This document shows positions 38,721 through 48,299 of a stretch of 64,000 nucleotides of DNA, piece after piece; the stretch's first letter is position 1; every line of letters starts with the position of its first letter. This DNA is from Entamoeba invadens IP1 (taxonomy: Eukaryota > Evosea > Mastigamoebida > Endamoebidae), in NCBI RefSeq assembly GCF_000330505.1, contig NW_004191750.1, positions 130,933-194,932 on the forward strand, read 5' to 3'. The notes below the pieces were generated by a model that ran no database searches, was not told the origin of the DNA, and was given only the letters and a program-made list of their open reading frames with translations. The translations under genes were made by a program, and so were the position numbers.

Positions 38721-41402
38721 TTAATTGAGTAAAGGCTCTTGAATGGATTCTTCTTTGGGAGCGTTAGATATGTCGTGTTTGTCATCGTCTAAGGCATCTA
38801 AGTGGTCGTAAGCATGAAACTCATCTGCTTCTTCATATGTAAAAACGTCTGTTTTGTATTTGATGGGCCACCAATTGAATTCTTTAAATAAGTGGACGAA
38901 GGAAGGGACGATTAAAGTCCGGACTATGAAGGTGTCTGCTAAGACGGAAAAGGTTAGAACAAAGGCAAATAAGTTGAGGACTAAAAGACCAGATAAGAAT
39001 AAACCAGAGAAGGCAATAGCCATTATTAACCCACAAAAGGTTATCAAATAACCAGTCCTTTCAACTCCATATATTGTGGCTATATCTGTAACATACCCAC
39101 GCTCACGATACTCTCGGATTCGACTGAACAAAAAAATATCATAATCCAAAGAAAGACCACATATGATTGGAATACTAATTAATGGCACGACCCAATATAT
39201 CCCATGTGTTTGTTCGACGGAATCAATGAAATCAAAATAATCATTACAAAACACCATGGAGGCACACCCATACACAAAAACTATTGTCAAACACGTCGTG
39301 AAAACAACTCGCAGAGCTACTAAGAGACTTTTGAAGAAGATTAATACTAATAGTAATACAACGACGACTAATATGACCAAAATGAATATAAAATAATACA
39401 TGGAAGCATTCACACAGTCCACTCCATCTATTATTATACCTTGTATTAATATAGAATATCCATACTTCTCTATATAATAGTCTAAATGCTCTCTTATGTC
39501 TGCTACAAATTTAGTCGAATTGTTTGTTGGATCATTTGTAGGTGTTAATAAGAGTTTGACGACACTTAAATCACCACTCACACAGTTTTTGATCACATTT
39601 TGATATCCCTCCAATTGTAATAACTTCTTTAACTCGTTGGGTGAGAGAACTTTCCCACCCGCCGTGTTAAATGTCACCATCGAATTGTTATTAAACCCAT
39701 ACGGCATTTCTTCACTAAATCCAGACACCAACTCCTCTGTAAATTTGTAATATAAATCAGATGTGATGTCTACCTTATTCTTGCCGTCATAAACTAGTAA
39801 ATTGAATGGATATAACACACCTATGGGAAAAGCGTGTTGCAAGTTCTCAAAGCCTTCATCAAATTCAGTGTTCATTGGGACGACTTGGTTGTTGTCCAAT
39901 GTCCACTGAAATTGATATACAAAAACACAAAATGGTAATAACACTACTACTCCACCAATTAACATGGAGATCGACACAATCGGTTTCGACTGGAATGTTG
40001 CAAACCAATGCCACGCTTTATCGCCAAGTCCTTCAAATCTTGCTCTGCGTTGTGTGTATCGGACACACTTCTTAGAACACGGCACACATGACTGTAATCG
40101 GAAAAATCGTGGGAAACAGAGGAAGAGTGCGGGAGTCATAGTCAAGTCGACGATCAATGTGGTTGCAACACATAATGTGCACCCAAACCCAATCCACCGA
40201 ATAATATCAAATGGAAAGAGTGTAATAACAGAGAAACATATCAGCATGACGCACCCACTTGTCCCCACAATTCTTCCCGATGTTCTTAACATGTTTTTGA
40301 CAGCTTCATAGTGGTTTTGTTGTTTATTAATTTCTTCAGTAAATCGCGTGAGGAGGAACAACGAATCTTCAAATTATTTCAATTGAATTTGACATAATAT
40401 AACACTCCAATATCACAAAAAAAAACAAACAGTCCACTGCAGTAGCTGCAATTGTACTCATCATCATAGCAGGAGCAATACCAATTCGTTAGTTGTTCTA
40501 TATTTAATAATCGAAATACTATTAGTATTAAATTATAATATCTTATTATAATTAATTATAAGTATGAGAATAAAGAAGCACAAACCAATAATATCAACAT
40601 ATAAGGACAATGGGTACATCAGTCCAAATGAGATCACTATAATAGCTAATATGTTACAGAGGGGTACTACTAACAAAACTGGAGATTGGACGACGTACAA
40701 CAATATCAATAATGCTATTGGTAACACACAAAAGTCCATCTTCTCTAACGCTTTAATAACAACAGTTTGTAAGTCGATACCTAGAGCATCATACCCAGTT
40801 ATATCAAATGTATACCCAAACGCTCCAACATCGTCTATATACTCAGAAATGTATTTTCGCATTCGTTTCACTAAAGGAGCGACAGCAGTTGGATCATCAC
40901 CACTTAACTCAATTTGAATGATGGTCGTGTCGTTGGATACCATTGCAAGGGAAGTGACTCCATTCACAAATTCTTCAATTTTTGTTGTGGAATTCTGGTC
41001 AATGTATCTTCCAGCTATTTTCTTGACCAAATTTGAATGGGGGTCCCCATACACCTTTGCTACAAAATATTCACTGAACTCTTTGAGGTATGTCGAGTTG
41101 TTAATATCATCATTCTTCTCAATTTGTCGAATTACTAGTGCATCCTCGGAACGTCCAGAAATGTCTGGGAATTGCTCTTTGTAAAGTGCATTTGCGGTAT
41201 ACGCCAAAGTACCCTTTGGTGCAGTCACCACCATTGACGTGTGCATCAAAAACTCAAACGCACAATACGCCAACCCTAACGTCGTCACCAACCAAAATAT
41301 TAATATCAACCATTTTAACTTGTCAATCCATTTGAATGTAAAGTCAAAGGATTTGCTTGCGTATGACGAGAAGAGCTCTCGTATTTCTGCAAAAGACTTC
41401 AT
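38721..41402 (-). CDS. RND/MmpL-Patched-like membrane transporter (three exons)
   Basis: RND-superfamily proteins move lipids, sterols or other hydrophobic molecules. Exon 1 (41402-40586) holds the first membrane helix, a large luminal/extracellular loop and helices 2-4. Exon 3 (40366-38721) holds the rest. Exon 2 (about 40481-40431) supplies IAPAMMMSTIAATAV. Joining exons 2 and 3 over a 64-base intron (40367-40430, GTTTGT...AAG) creates VDYSLFLLTRFTEE, the twin of LDYDIFLFSRIREY in the second half, so the internal symmetry supports the splice. Intron 1 has a GTTTGT donor at 40585, but no AG occurs where phase demands it. The total is 837 residues if the best-fitting junction is used, with about 11-12 helices. 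Confidence 0.82.
40367..40430 (-). other. Intron 2 of the RND gene
   Basis: A 64-base intron with donor GTTTGTTTT and acceptor GAAG. Its removal restores the conserved (L/V)DYSLFLLTR motif. Confidence 0.8.
40482..40585 (-). other. Intron 1 of the RND gene, acceptor anomalous
   Basis: The donor is GTTTGTGC. An ACTAAC branch-like site lies at 40488-40493. Phase and homology place the junction right after AATTG, which lacks the AG. A base error there is the simplest explanation. Confidence 0.5.
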
Positions 41403-42194
41403 TTTGATTATTGAGATACATCACCAATTTAACACACCAACTTCTCAAACTCAAAATAAAATCCAAATGGTTTTTTGGCATTTATTGGTCTCATTTGAAT
41501 TATTTAAAAACACAGAATGTCACATTGTTTTTTATTAATATTGAATTAATATGGTTCTATTTAGTATAAAATATAGTTTGGCTAACTTATTTCTACTCCA
41601 TAAAACATTCCATTAAAATGTTTTTTGTGAACAAAAATCCCTTTTTTGCAAATTTAGAATTATAATAAAAATAATTGAATTGGTTTATATTGTAAATTAT
41701 ACTATTTTAAATTATAATAGTAAAGACCTTTGAAAATGCCAAATATTTCGTTTAAAAAAAAACATAGAATTATTTTTCATGGTTAGATAAAAACTTTATG
41801 GAAGGTATTATTTTAAGTATAAATTATCATAAAAAACCGTTTAGATAATCTGTCAAACCATCCAATTTCACACCCACGAGCTTTTTATTTGTTTTATTAA
41901 ACGAATAATTTCCATGTTTTGTTTTATACACATGCAAAAAGTAATCATTAAACATCAACCATTTGAATGAAAAACTCTGTAAACGTTGTACCTTCATTTT
42001 TAGACCATTGTAATGTAAATATCTGGTGAGCTTTTTCGAAACACCCCAAAATTGTTGTTTCAGTTTTTTTCCACGAGTTTTAATTATATGAGTTTTAACT
42101 CAATTTGTATGTTTTTAATTTATATACCATTTTCCTTTATGAAATCAAAAGGAAATACAATTGTTTTTTATAACAATCAAATTTGTTGATGATT
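41403..42194. other. Spacer without a gene
   Basis: About 790 AT-rich bases. Nothing recognisable is seen. Confidence 0.5.
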
Positions 42195-43037
42195 CTATAT
42201 TAATGACTTCTTGCCCTTTATTTGCTTCTTTTTAAGTTCAGCTCTGCAGCTTGCTACTGACACAAGACCACGCAAAGTACTTTCTGGATGACTTCCCAAC
42301 AACATATTGCATTCCTCAACAAATTGCTGATTTGTTGAAACGTTAATAACCGAGAGTATCGAGTTGCAGGTTTTGTCGATCAATGGCCCATTGAGAGAAA
42401 CGCCGATGTAATTTTGTATAGCAAGAGAAAACACTTCTTTGAGAGAATCGAAATTTGACCCAGATATATCAAAAACAATTCCACCAATACATGGGAAGTC
42501 TCCAAGAGATATCAGGCACCCATCTTGGAAAATGTATGGGTCAACATAACTCGACTTGATACTCTCCTCCACAAAACGAATTAGTTTCAAGTCAACACAC
42601 GGTTGATTATCGTTAAAAATGAACAGTGAGAACATGACATTTTCTTTTGCTAAAAACAATGTTGTTTTAATGTTGTTTTTGCAAAACGAGGAGATTTCTA
42701 CCACATCAAAACGTGTCCCAAAGAAGTTGTTCCTAACATTCATCGTTTCTTCGGAGTTTTGCGACATCGACTTGAGCGTGTCGAATTTTATTACCAAATC
42801 TTTCACAAGCGGTTCGAGGACACATTTCATCAATGGGTATTGTAATTTCACACTCTCACCAGTCTTTTTGTTTGTCAGAACAATCTCACAACACCGAACT
42901 ATTTGTCATTATATGAACTCGGTTTATACTGATTAATTAAAAAACAAACTTGTCTGTTCGACGCAAAAAGAGATGTCTTCCTTTTCTGTATCAAAACGTT
43001 TCAGAATCTCAAGCACTTCATTAACTATTTCCTCCAT
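42195..43037 (-). CDS. Unknown protein, two exons
   Basis: The unspliced frame has no good ATG before MKCVLEPL. A GTTTGT...TAG intron of 51 bases (42899-42949) links it in phase to an upstream exon starting MEEIVNEVLEILKRF at 43037. The join reads CVEQT-IRCCEIVLTNKKTG, and the product is 263 residues. It looks globular with mixed helix and strand and a Lys-rich C-terminus (ELKKKQIKGKKS). No family is recognised. The segment DGCLISLGDFPCIGGIVFDI might be a beta-sheet core. No signal peptide or membrane segment is seen. Confidence 0.68.
42899..42949 (-). other. Intron of the unknown gene at 42195-43037
   Basis: A 51-base intron with donor GTTTGTTTT and acceptor TAG. Both flanks are open and in phase. 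Confidence 0.7.
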
Positions 43038-43496
43038 TCGCAAATTTTTTATGCCAAAATTTCCTTCTTTTATGATCGTTCTTTCCGCCAAGATCGAAGT
43101 TACTTCTCATTTTTTGGTTTCGCCAAATTTTAAATATTAAAACTATTTTTATAGTTGTACACTTTGATTTTTATTTACTAGTGTGTATATAGTAATTTTT
43201 TTCTATATTTGTTTTGAACATTTTTACACCAATGACTTGTCCCCGAATAATGACTTGTCATACTTCTTATTTTTCTCACTTTTTCCCAAAAAACTCACAA
43301 AAAAGACTTGGAAAAAAACCTCTGTTATTCATAAAAACACCGCAATTCTATTTTCATTGCGTTTAATTATTTTTTTGAAACTTCAAAAATAATACTTTTA
43401 GTTAAATATTAATAGGAATAATAATTTTATTATAATTTAACTATAAATATTTGCATTTAAACTAAAATCGGAAAAATAATTTCATCTCCAAACTAG
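43038..43496. other. Divergent promoter spacer
   Basis: 460 bases between divergent genes. The exon-1 frame of the unknown gene stays open for about 60 bases upstream of its ATG. Confidence 0.45.
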
Positions 43497-44654
43497 ATGG
43501 AAGTCTTCTTTATTCTTTCCCTACTTTTCTTTACAGCCCAGTCGAGCTATTTGGAACCACAACCAATTACAATTCCAACATCTTTTTCGATACTGAGTTT
43601 AGACCAAACCGAAATAACAGAGTGCACTACAAACCCACATACCAATATATTTACAGCTGCTTATTTGTTCGACTCAATCAAGAACAGCCAAATCATTGTC
43701 ACTTCTGAAAACTCAACTTTGTCGATGTTTTTGGAGGACCACACACACACGTGCAAGTCGTTTGTGTTGAATGCACCCGTCACCATTGACACGTCTGTAC
43801 AGTACAAAATGGTGTTTTATTCAACAGAACAACTTGAAAGCCACGTCACAGTCAACTTGGCGTATTACAACGAGAGTGACCCAGATGGAAAGCAAAACAT
43901 GACGATCACTGATTTTCCATTTTTCAGATACGTCACTGTCCCAGCAAATTCTTCTCACATCGAAGATTTTTGTTCAAACAAAGACACTGACCAGGACTAC
44001 CAAGTGATATACGGCGACATGTATTACATTTCTGCTGAAGAAGATTTAACTTTGGAAATCAACACGTGTGGTCACACCGACATGCTCACAGCCATTCACG
44101 TGATATACGAAAACGGCGGAAAGTGTCTGAACTTTTCTGATACATATCTAACTGCAGACCTTCGATGTGGTGGAGGAATGGGTACCCGGGTTGTTGTTCA
44201 GGCTCATCCGCACAGTCCTCTTAGAGTGTATGCCGGCTTTTTGGTACAATCAGTCGAGTCTCGAGATTTCTTGTTGAATGTAACTAAACTTGGTGACGCC
44301 CCACGAGAGCAAGAGGACTGGGAGTTGTGGCTTTGGTTTGGTGTCATTTGTGGTGTTATTATCGTCTTTGTGGTCATAGTACTTGGTTCTATTATCATCT
44401 TCGAGCTTGTCCGAGAAAGAGCAAAAGAACAAATCTGTCATTGTCGCCGATTTTTAACTCTAATTNNNNNNNNNNNNNNNNNNNNNNNNNNNNNNNNNNN
44501 NNNNNNNNNNNNNNNNNNNNNNNNNNNNNNNNNNNNNNNNNNNNNNNNNNNNNNNNNNNNNNNNNGTAATTTATCCCTTTATACCCCCTTGGACAAATTC
44601 CATTCAAATAATTTAAATTTGGTTTCAAATATAGAATTTGTTCAAGCTTTTTAA
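43497..44654 (+). CDS. Single-pass surface glycoprotein-like protein (3' end uncertain)
   Basis: A cleavable signal peptide (MEVFFILSLLFFTAQSSY) leads an extracellular region of about 265 residues. It has many Asn-x-Ser/Thr sites (NST, NES, NMT, NSS, NFS, NVT) and scattered Cys. A strongly hydrophobic helix (FGVICGVIIVFVVIVLGSII, about 283-302) and a basic cytoplasmic stretch (RERAKEQICHCRR) follow. The ectodomain is beta rich, but no named domain is recognised. The 100-N gap at 44466-44565 cuts the cytoplasmic tail, so the residues after it and the stop at 44654 may not belong to the real protein. Plasma or phagosome membrane is likely. Confidence 0.75.
   Translation: MEVFFILSLLFFTAQSSYLEPQPITIPTSFSILSLDQTEITECTTNPHTNIFTAAYLFDSIKNSQIIVTSENSTLSMFLEDHTHTCKSFVLNAPVTIDTSVQYKMVFYSTEQLESHVTVNLAYYNESDPDGKQNMTITDFPFFRYVTVPANSSHIEDFCSNKDTDQDYQVIYGDMYYISAEEDLTLEINTCGHTDMLTAIHVIYENGGKCLNFSDTYLTADLRCGGGMGTRVVVQAHPHSPLRVYAGFLVQSVESRDFLLNVTKLGDAPREQEDWELWLWFGVICGVIIVFVVIVLGSIIIFELVRERAKEQICHCRRFLTLIXXXXXXXXXXXXXXXXXXXXXXXXXXXXXXXXXXNLSLYTPLDKFHSNNLNLVSNIEFVQAF
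44466..44565. other. Assembly gap (100 N)
   Basis: A run of N of fixed size in the cytoplasmic tail of the surface protein gene. Confidence 0.99.
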
Positions 44655-44703
44655 AAAAACAAATGAATACCTTCAAAACTAGAATTGAGTAGTTAATAAA
44701 TAA

Positions 44704-45483
44704 TCACCAAAATCGCTTTGAAAATACCAAAGAACAGTAATTTGCTTGTATTCCGACCATCACATCACCAGCCGAAGATACAAGTGCTCTCAGATCTCCA
44801 AATTTTGAGAAGTACTTTGTCCCAAAAGAAACTTGAAAATCCTCCTTTTCGTTTTGGCGTTTCTTCATTTTGACATCCGTCATTATCTCAAGATTTTTGA
44901 GAGGTGAAAAAAGTGAGCAGATGCCGAACGAGGCGAAATTTGAGCCGCTTTTTGTGAGAAATTTTACTGTGTTTTTCACGCAAAAAAACACAATTAACGT
45001 TTTAATTGAAAAAAATATAACAAACGTATAAAACGACACTCGAGGAAAGTTGTTAAGTAGTGGGTGATATGTCACGAAGGCGTTACAATAAACTTTTTGA
45101 TACAACCCAAGTGTATTGAACGTGATTTTCATAGGTCTGGCATAAGTTACCCCATGCTCAACACCTATGGTATAATCTTTTTCTGTTACTTTACAACCAG
45201 TCCCAACTTCAACCTTTTGTAAACTGTTGATGATTTTAGAAGATGTTGTGACGTTGTTATAAGAAGATTTAAAATAAATGCCTTTCTTTTGGTTTGAATA
45301 GGTTGTTGTGATAACCAACGGAATCCTTTGTAAAATCAAAGAAATTTTAACACCCCGCCCAATGCAGTCGATCACACCTCCTATCTTTCCGACTTTTTCA
45401 ATCTCGTGATATTTCGGGCATTTCATTTCGTCTTTAAACGTGGCGTATTTTTTTGAGCAAAATCGTGTTTCTCCTCCCCACAT
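44704..45483 (-). CDS. Single-pass membrane protein of unknown function
   Basis: 259 residues from a clear ATG. The N-terminal half has several Cys and Lys and begins without a signal peptide. A hydrophobic helix lies near 150-172 (FVIFFSIKTLIVFFCV), followed by a basic segment (KMKKRQNEKED). No domain is recognised. It converges on the surface-protein gene. Because the start is close to a Cys-rich stretch, an unseen upstream exon carrying a signal peptide is possible. Confidence 0.55.
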   Translation of the reverse strand: MWGGETRFCSKKYATFKDEMKCPKYHEIEKVGKIGGVIDCIGRGVKISLILQRIPLVITTTYSNQKKGIYFKSSYNNVTTSSKIINSLQKVEVGTGCKVTEKDYTIGVEHGVTYARPMKITFNTLGLYQKVYCNAFVTYHPLLNNFPRVSFYTFVIFFSIKTLIVFFCVKNTVKFLTKSGSNFASFGICSLFSPLKNLEIMTDVKMKKRQNEKEDFQVSFGTKYFSKFGDLRALVSSAGDVMVGIQANYCSLVFSKRFW

Positions 45484-45598
45484 CGAATTTTTTCATTTTT
45501 GAATTCTTCCATTTTTTTGATATGTTCATGTATAGTTTCACAAACAATATTTAAACTAGACGTTCACCCCATAAAAGAAACTAATAACATTTTAAAAT

Positions 45599-46612
45599 TT
45601 AATTACCAAGTGCTTTGATAATCTTTTCGACCTTTCCGTCATTGTCGATCACTTTTCCATTATTCACATTGACCTTTAAATCAACACCTGAAGTCTCTCC
45701 AATCCCCACAATGACACACACTGGATCTACAAACATGTCATTCACTCTATTCAACATCTTTTCGAGATCTTCTTTTTGTTTAGTGATCACGACGATTCCT
45801 TTCGGTTGAGTTGTGTCGAAATTTTCCAAAAGACTTTTTGCGCCATAGTTTTGAAGCCATTGCGAAACTATACTTTGTTCTTCACTTTCCTGACACGTGA
45901 TATATAAAATGTCCGACACTTTTGACCTCGTTAAAAACAATTTTTCGTTAAATGGGATTTTTGCGTCTTCCTTTTCTTGTTCCGCCTTTTTTCGTTTGAA
46001 TTCGACTTCGATGGAGTCGCGGTCCATCGTACACACCTTCGGACGGATTTGCGACGTCAGCGTCGACGTCCTTCGGAGTTTTTCGGGCTCATCGATGAGG
46101 GGCGGCTCCTTCTCGATTTCAAGAGTTTTTCGTGTTGTGTGGGGATCTTTCATAGTCTTTGCTGAAGACTTCTTTGGCCCGTGGAGGACTTTTCTCCGGG
46201 GCGATTCTTCAAGTAATTTACTCTCAGCTTTGATTGTTGTGTTTAACTCGACTTTCTTTCGCGAGAGGGAACTTCGCGGGTCTCTTGGGGAGTCGCCCGT
46301 CTCGGGCGGGGATGATCCGACACCCGAAGAATTTGAACGGGGGGTCGACGTGATACATTCCGATGACAACGAACTGTCGCGGAAGCTTTTCGACGTTGAG
46401 TTGAGTTGGGCGGAACTCTGAAGGTTTTGGATATTGAGTAGTTTAGAGTTCAGAAGTGTTACTTCTTCTGTTATTCGTTTGTCTAACGCAAACAATTGCG
46501 TTTCAATTGATGTGATACGTGCATCTAATATCTTTTGGACTAATTGAACTACGGCAGTTTGTGTCATAAACTGTTCGCCTTCGGAAGACGTGGAAGGGGA
46601 AATGGTCGTCAT
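45599..46612 (-). CDS. Coiled-coil and disordered protein with a folded C-terminus, unknown
   Basis: 337 residues. A coiled coil lies at about 18-70 (ILDARITSIETQLFALDKRI). A long Ser/Pro/Arg-rich disordered middle contains TPRSNSSG and SPPETGDSPRDP, typical of phosphorylated regions. A Lys/Glu helix follows near 215. The last 110 residues look like a compact alpha/beta domain (DILYITCQESEEQSIVSQWL and PVCVIVGIGETSGVDLKV). I recognise no family. GC content in the disordered part is higher than its surroundings. It could be a scaffold, but no partner can be inferred. Confidence 0.7.
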   Translation of the reverse strand: MTTISPSTSSEGEQFMTQTAVVQLVQKILDARITSIETQLFALDKRITEEVTLLNSKLLNIQNLQSSAQLNSTSKSFRDSSLSSECITSTPRSNSSGVGSSPPETGDSPRDPRSSLSRKKVELNTTIKAESKLLEESPRRKVLHGPKKSSAKTMKDPHTTRKTLEIEKEPPLIDEPEKLRRTSTLTSQIRPKVCTMDRDSIEVEFKRKKAEQEKEDAKIPFNEKLFLTRSKVSDILYITCQESEEQSIVSQWLQNYGAKSLLENFDTTQPKGIVVITKQKEDLEKMLNRVNDMFVDPVCVIVGIGETSGVDLKVNVNNGKVIDNDGKVEKIIKALGN

Positions 46613-47253
46613 ACTTAAAAACTGGAATTAGAGTTTTTTTGGTAATTTGATTGTTCAAACGTTATTGATGGAAAAACACAAAGTCTTATTTTAGATATCG
46701 GGTTGTATAACATTTCATTAAAATGATATATATAACATTTTTTTATTTTTTTATTTTTTTAAAATGTTATTGAGAGCAATTAAAATAAAATGGGGTTTTA
46801 GCTATTAATGGAAGTAGTTTCATTATTAATTTTTATATTATTGTTTTATAGAAATAAAAAAGGAATAAAATGAAATAAAAATGAAAAAATATGTGGAGGT
46901 GATGGCTATTTTATAGGAATACAGATTCGGATTTTATATAAAAAAAGAGTCTTGTATTGCCAAAAACATTTTTGTTTTCCGTCAAAACGGATTAACTCTA
47001 ACACGTGATTTGACTAGAATGTTGGAAATGTTCAAAACAAAATTAACAAAAAAGTCAAAAAGTAAAACGTCAAATAATGGAGAAGTGATAAAAGTTATAA
47101 TGGAAAAATAGTTTATTTATTGTATTTTTATTATAATATTATAGTTTTTTAAAATGGAAATGAACTCGAAATAATATGTCAATCTGGCAAATTGTGATGA
47201 CAATCTGGGCAGAACAACATGGTATTTAGGCGCAGAAAAACTGAAAAAGTCAA
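46613..47253. other. Divergent spacer
   Basis: 640 AT-rich bases. A GTATTTAGG TATA-like element sits at 47222-47230, 23 bases before the next start codon. Confidence 0.5.
47222..47230 (+). promoter_or_regulatory. TATA-like element of the PNPOx-fold gene
   Basis: GTATTTAGG resembles the Entamoeba TATA consensus GTATTTAAA and lies just upstream of the ATG at 47254. Confidence 0.45.
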
Positions 47254-47652
47254 ATGGAAAAAATTGAGAATTTACTTAAGAAGTGCGGAACCTTCATGTT
47301 GGCCACTGTCGAAGGCGACAAACCAAAGCTGAGAGTACTTGGTGTTGTCGATCACTTTGAAGGAAAGCTCTTTTTCTACCTTGACCAAGAGAAAGACGCT
47401 TATCATGAGATTACAAAGAACGCTAACGTCGAGATTGTTGGATTGGCTGAAGATTGTAATCAAGTCCACGTAAGTGGAAAGGCTGTATTTGATTTCAGAG
47501 AAGAGGTTGCTCAGTATCTTAAAGACCACCACCTCTTTATTAACAAGAAGTATTCACAGGCTGGTGCTCCAAAATTGGCTCCATTTTATATTGAGGATAT
47601 GCACGCCTTTGTTGTCAAGAAAGACGACACTGTCGAACATATCTTAAACTAA
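47254..47652 (+). CDS. PNPOx-fold flavin-binding family protein
   Basis: A 132-residue split-barrel protein of the pyridoxamine-phosphate-oxidase-like superfamily. The order is typical of the small bacterial and anaerobe members: FMLATVEGDKPKLRVLG, KLFFYLDQEKDAYHEI with NANVEIVGL, VHVSGKAVFD, and a final APFYIEDMHAFVV. Such proteins bind FMN or related cofactors and often reduce or detoxify small molecules. True pyridoxamine oxidase signatures are not obvious, so it should not be called pdxH. It is probably a bacterial-type gene acquired by transfer (inference), common in anaerobic protists. Confidence 0.82.
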   Translation: MEKIENLLKKCGTFMLATVEGDKPKLRVLGVVDHFEGKLFFYLDQEKDAYHEITKNANVEIVGLAEDCNQVHVSGKAVFDFREEVAQYLKDHHLFINKKYSQAGAPKLAPFYIEDMHAFVVKKDDTVEHILN

Positions 47653-48299
47653 GACAATCATTGTTACTTATTTTGTTCACTTTACTGTTAAAATGTTATG
47701 GTATAGTTATTAATAACAATTCATATAACAATTCTATATTTTAAAAATAAAACAAAACTTTTTCACATTTTGATTTCATTCTATTTTTTTATTATTATTT
47801 AATATTAGTAAATAATAAGATTTATTAACTATTTGTATTTTTTTTAAAATAGATAATTACTTTAAATAAAAATCAAGATAAAGCAAAATCTAACTTTTTT
47901 TTTCTCAAATTATTATAAGTGTAAAAAACAAATAAAATAAACTATAACTTATAATAAAAAGTAATTTTGCTTAACAAAAATCACAATCTAATCTATAAAA
48001 CTCAAAACTAAATTTACACATTTTATTTACTAGTAAATAAATAATTTCATTATAAAATATGCTTTATTAAAAAAACAGAAATGAATTTCAACTTTTTTTT
48101 ATTTAAAGAAATAATCTAAAATGGCATTATTAGCCTCCAAAAACCACTTGTCTTCTTTTATTACAATTATATAAATGATATACTATATTGATAATAATAT
48201 TATGGTATTATTATAGTAAAAAACAGTACCAAAAATGTGATAGACCAATCGAACGTGTTGCCGACGGAGAAAAAGAAAAATCATCTTGAAAATTGAACA
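47653..48299. other. Spacer without a gene
   Basis: About 650 AT-rich bases. No feature is recognised. Confidence 0.5.
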
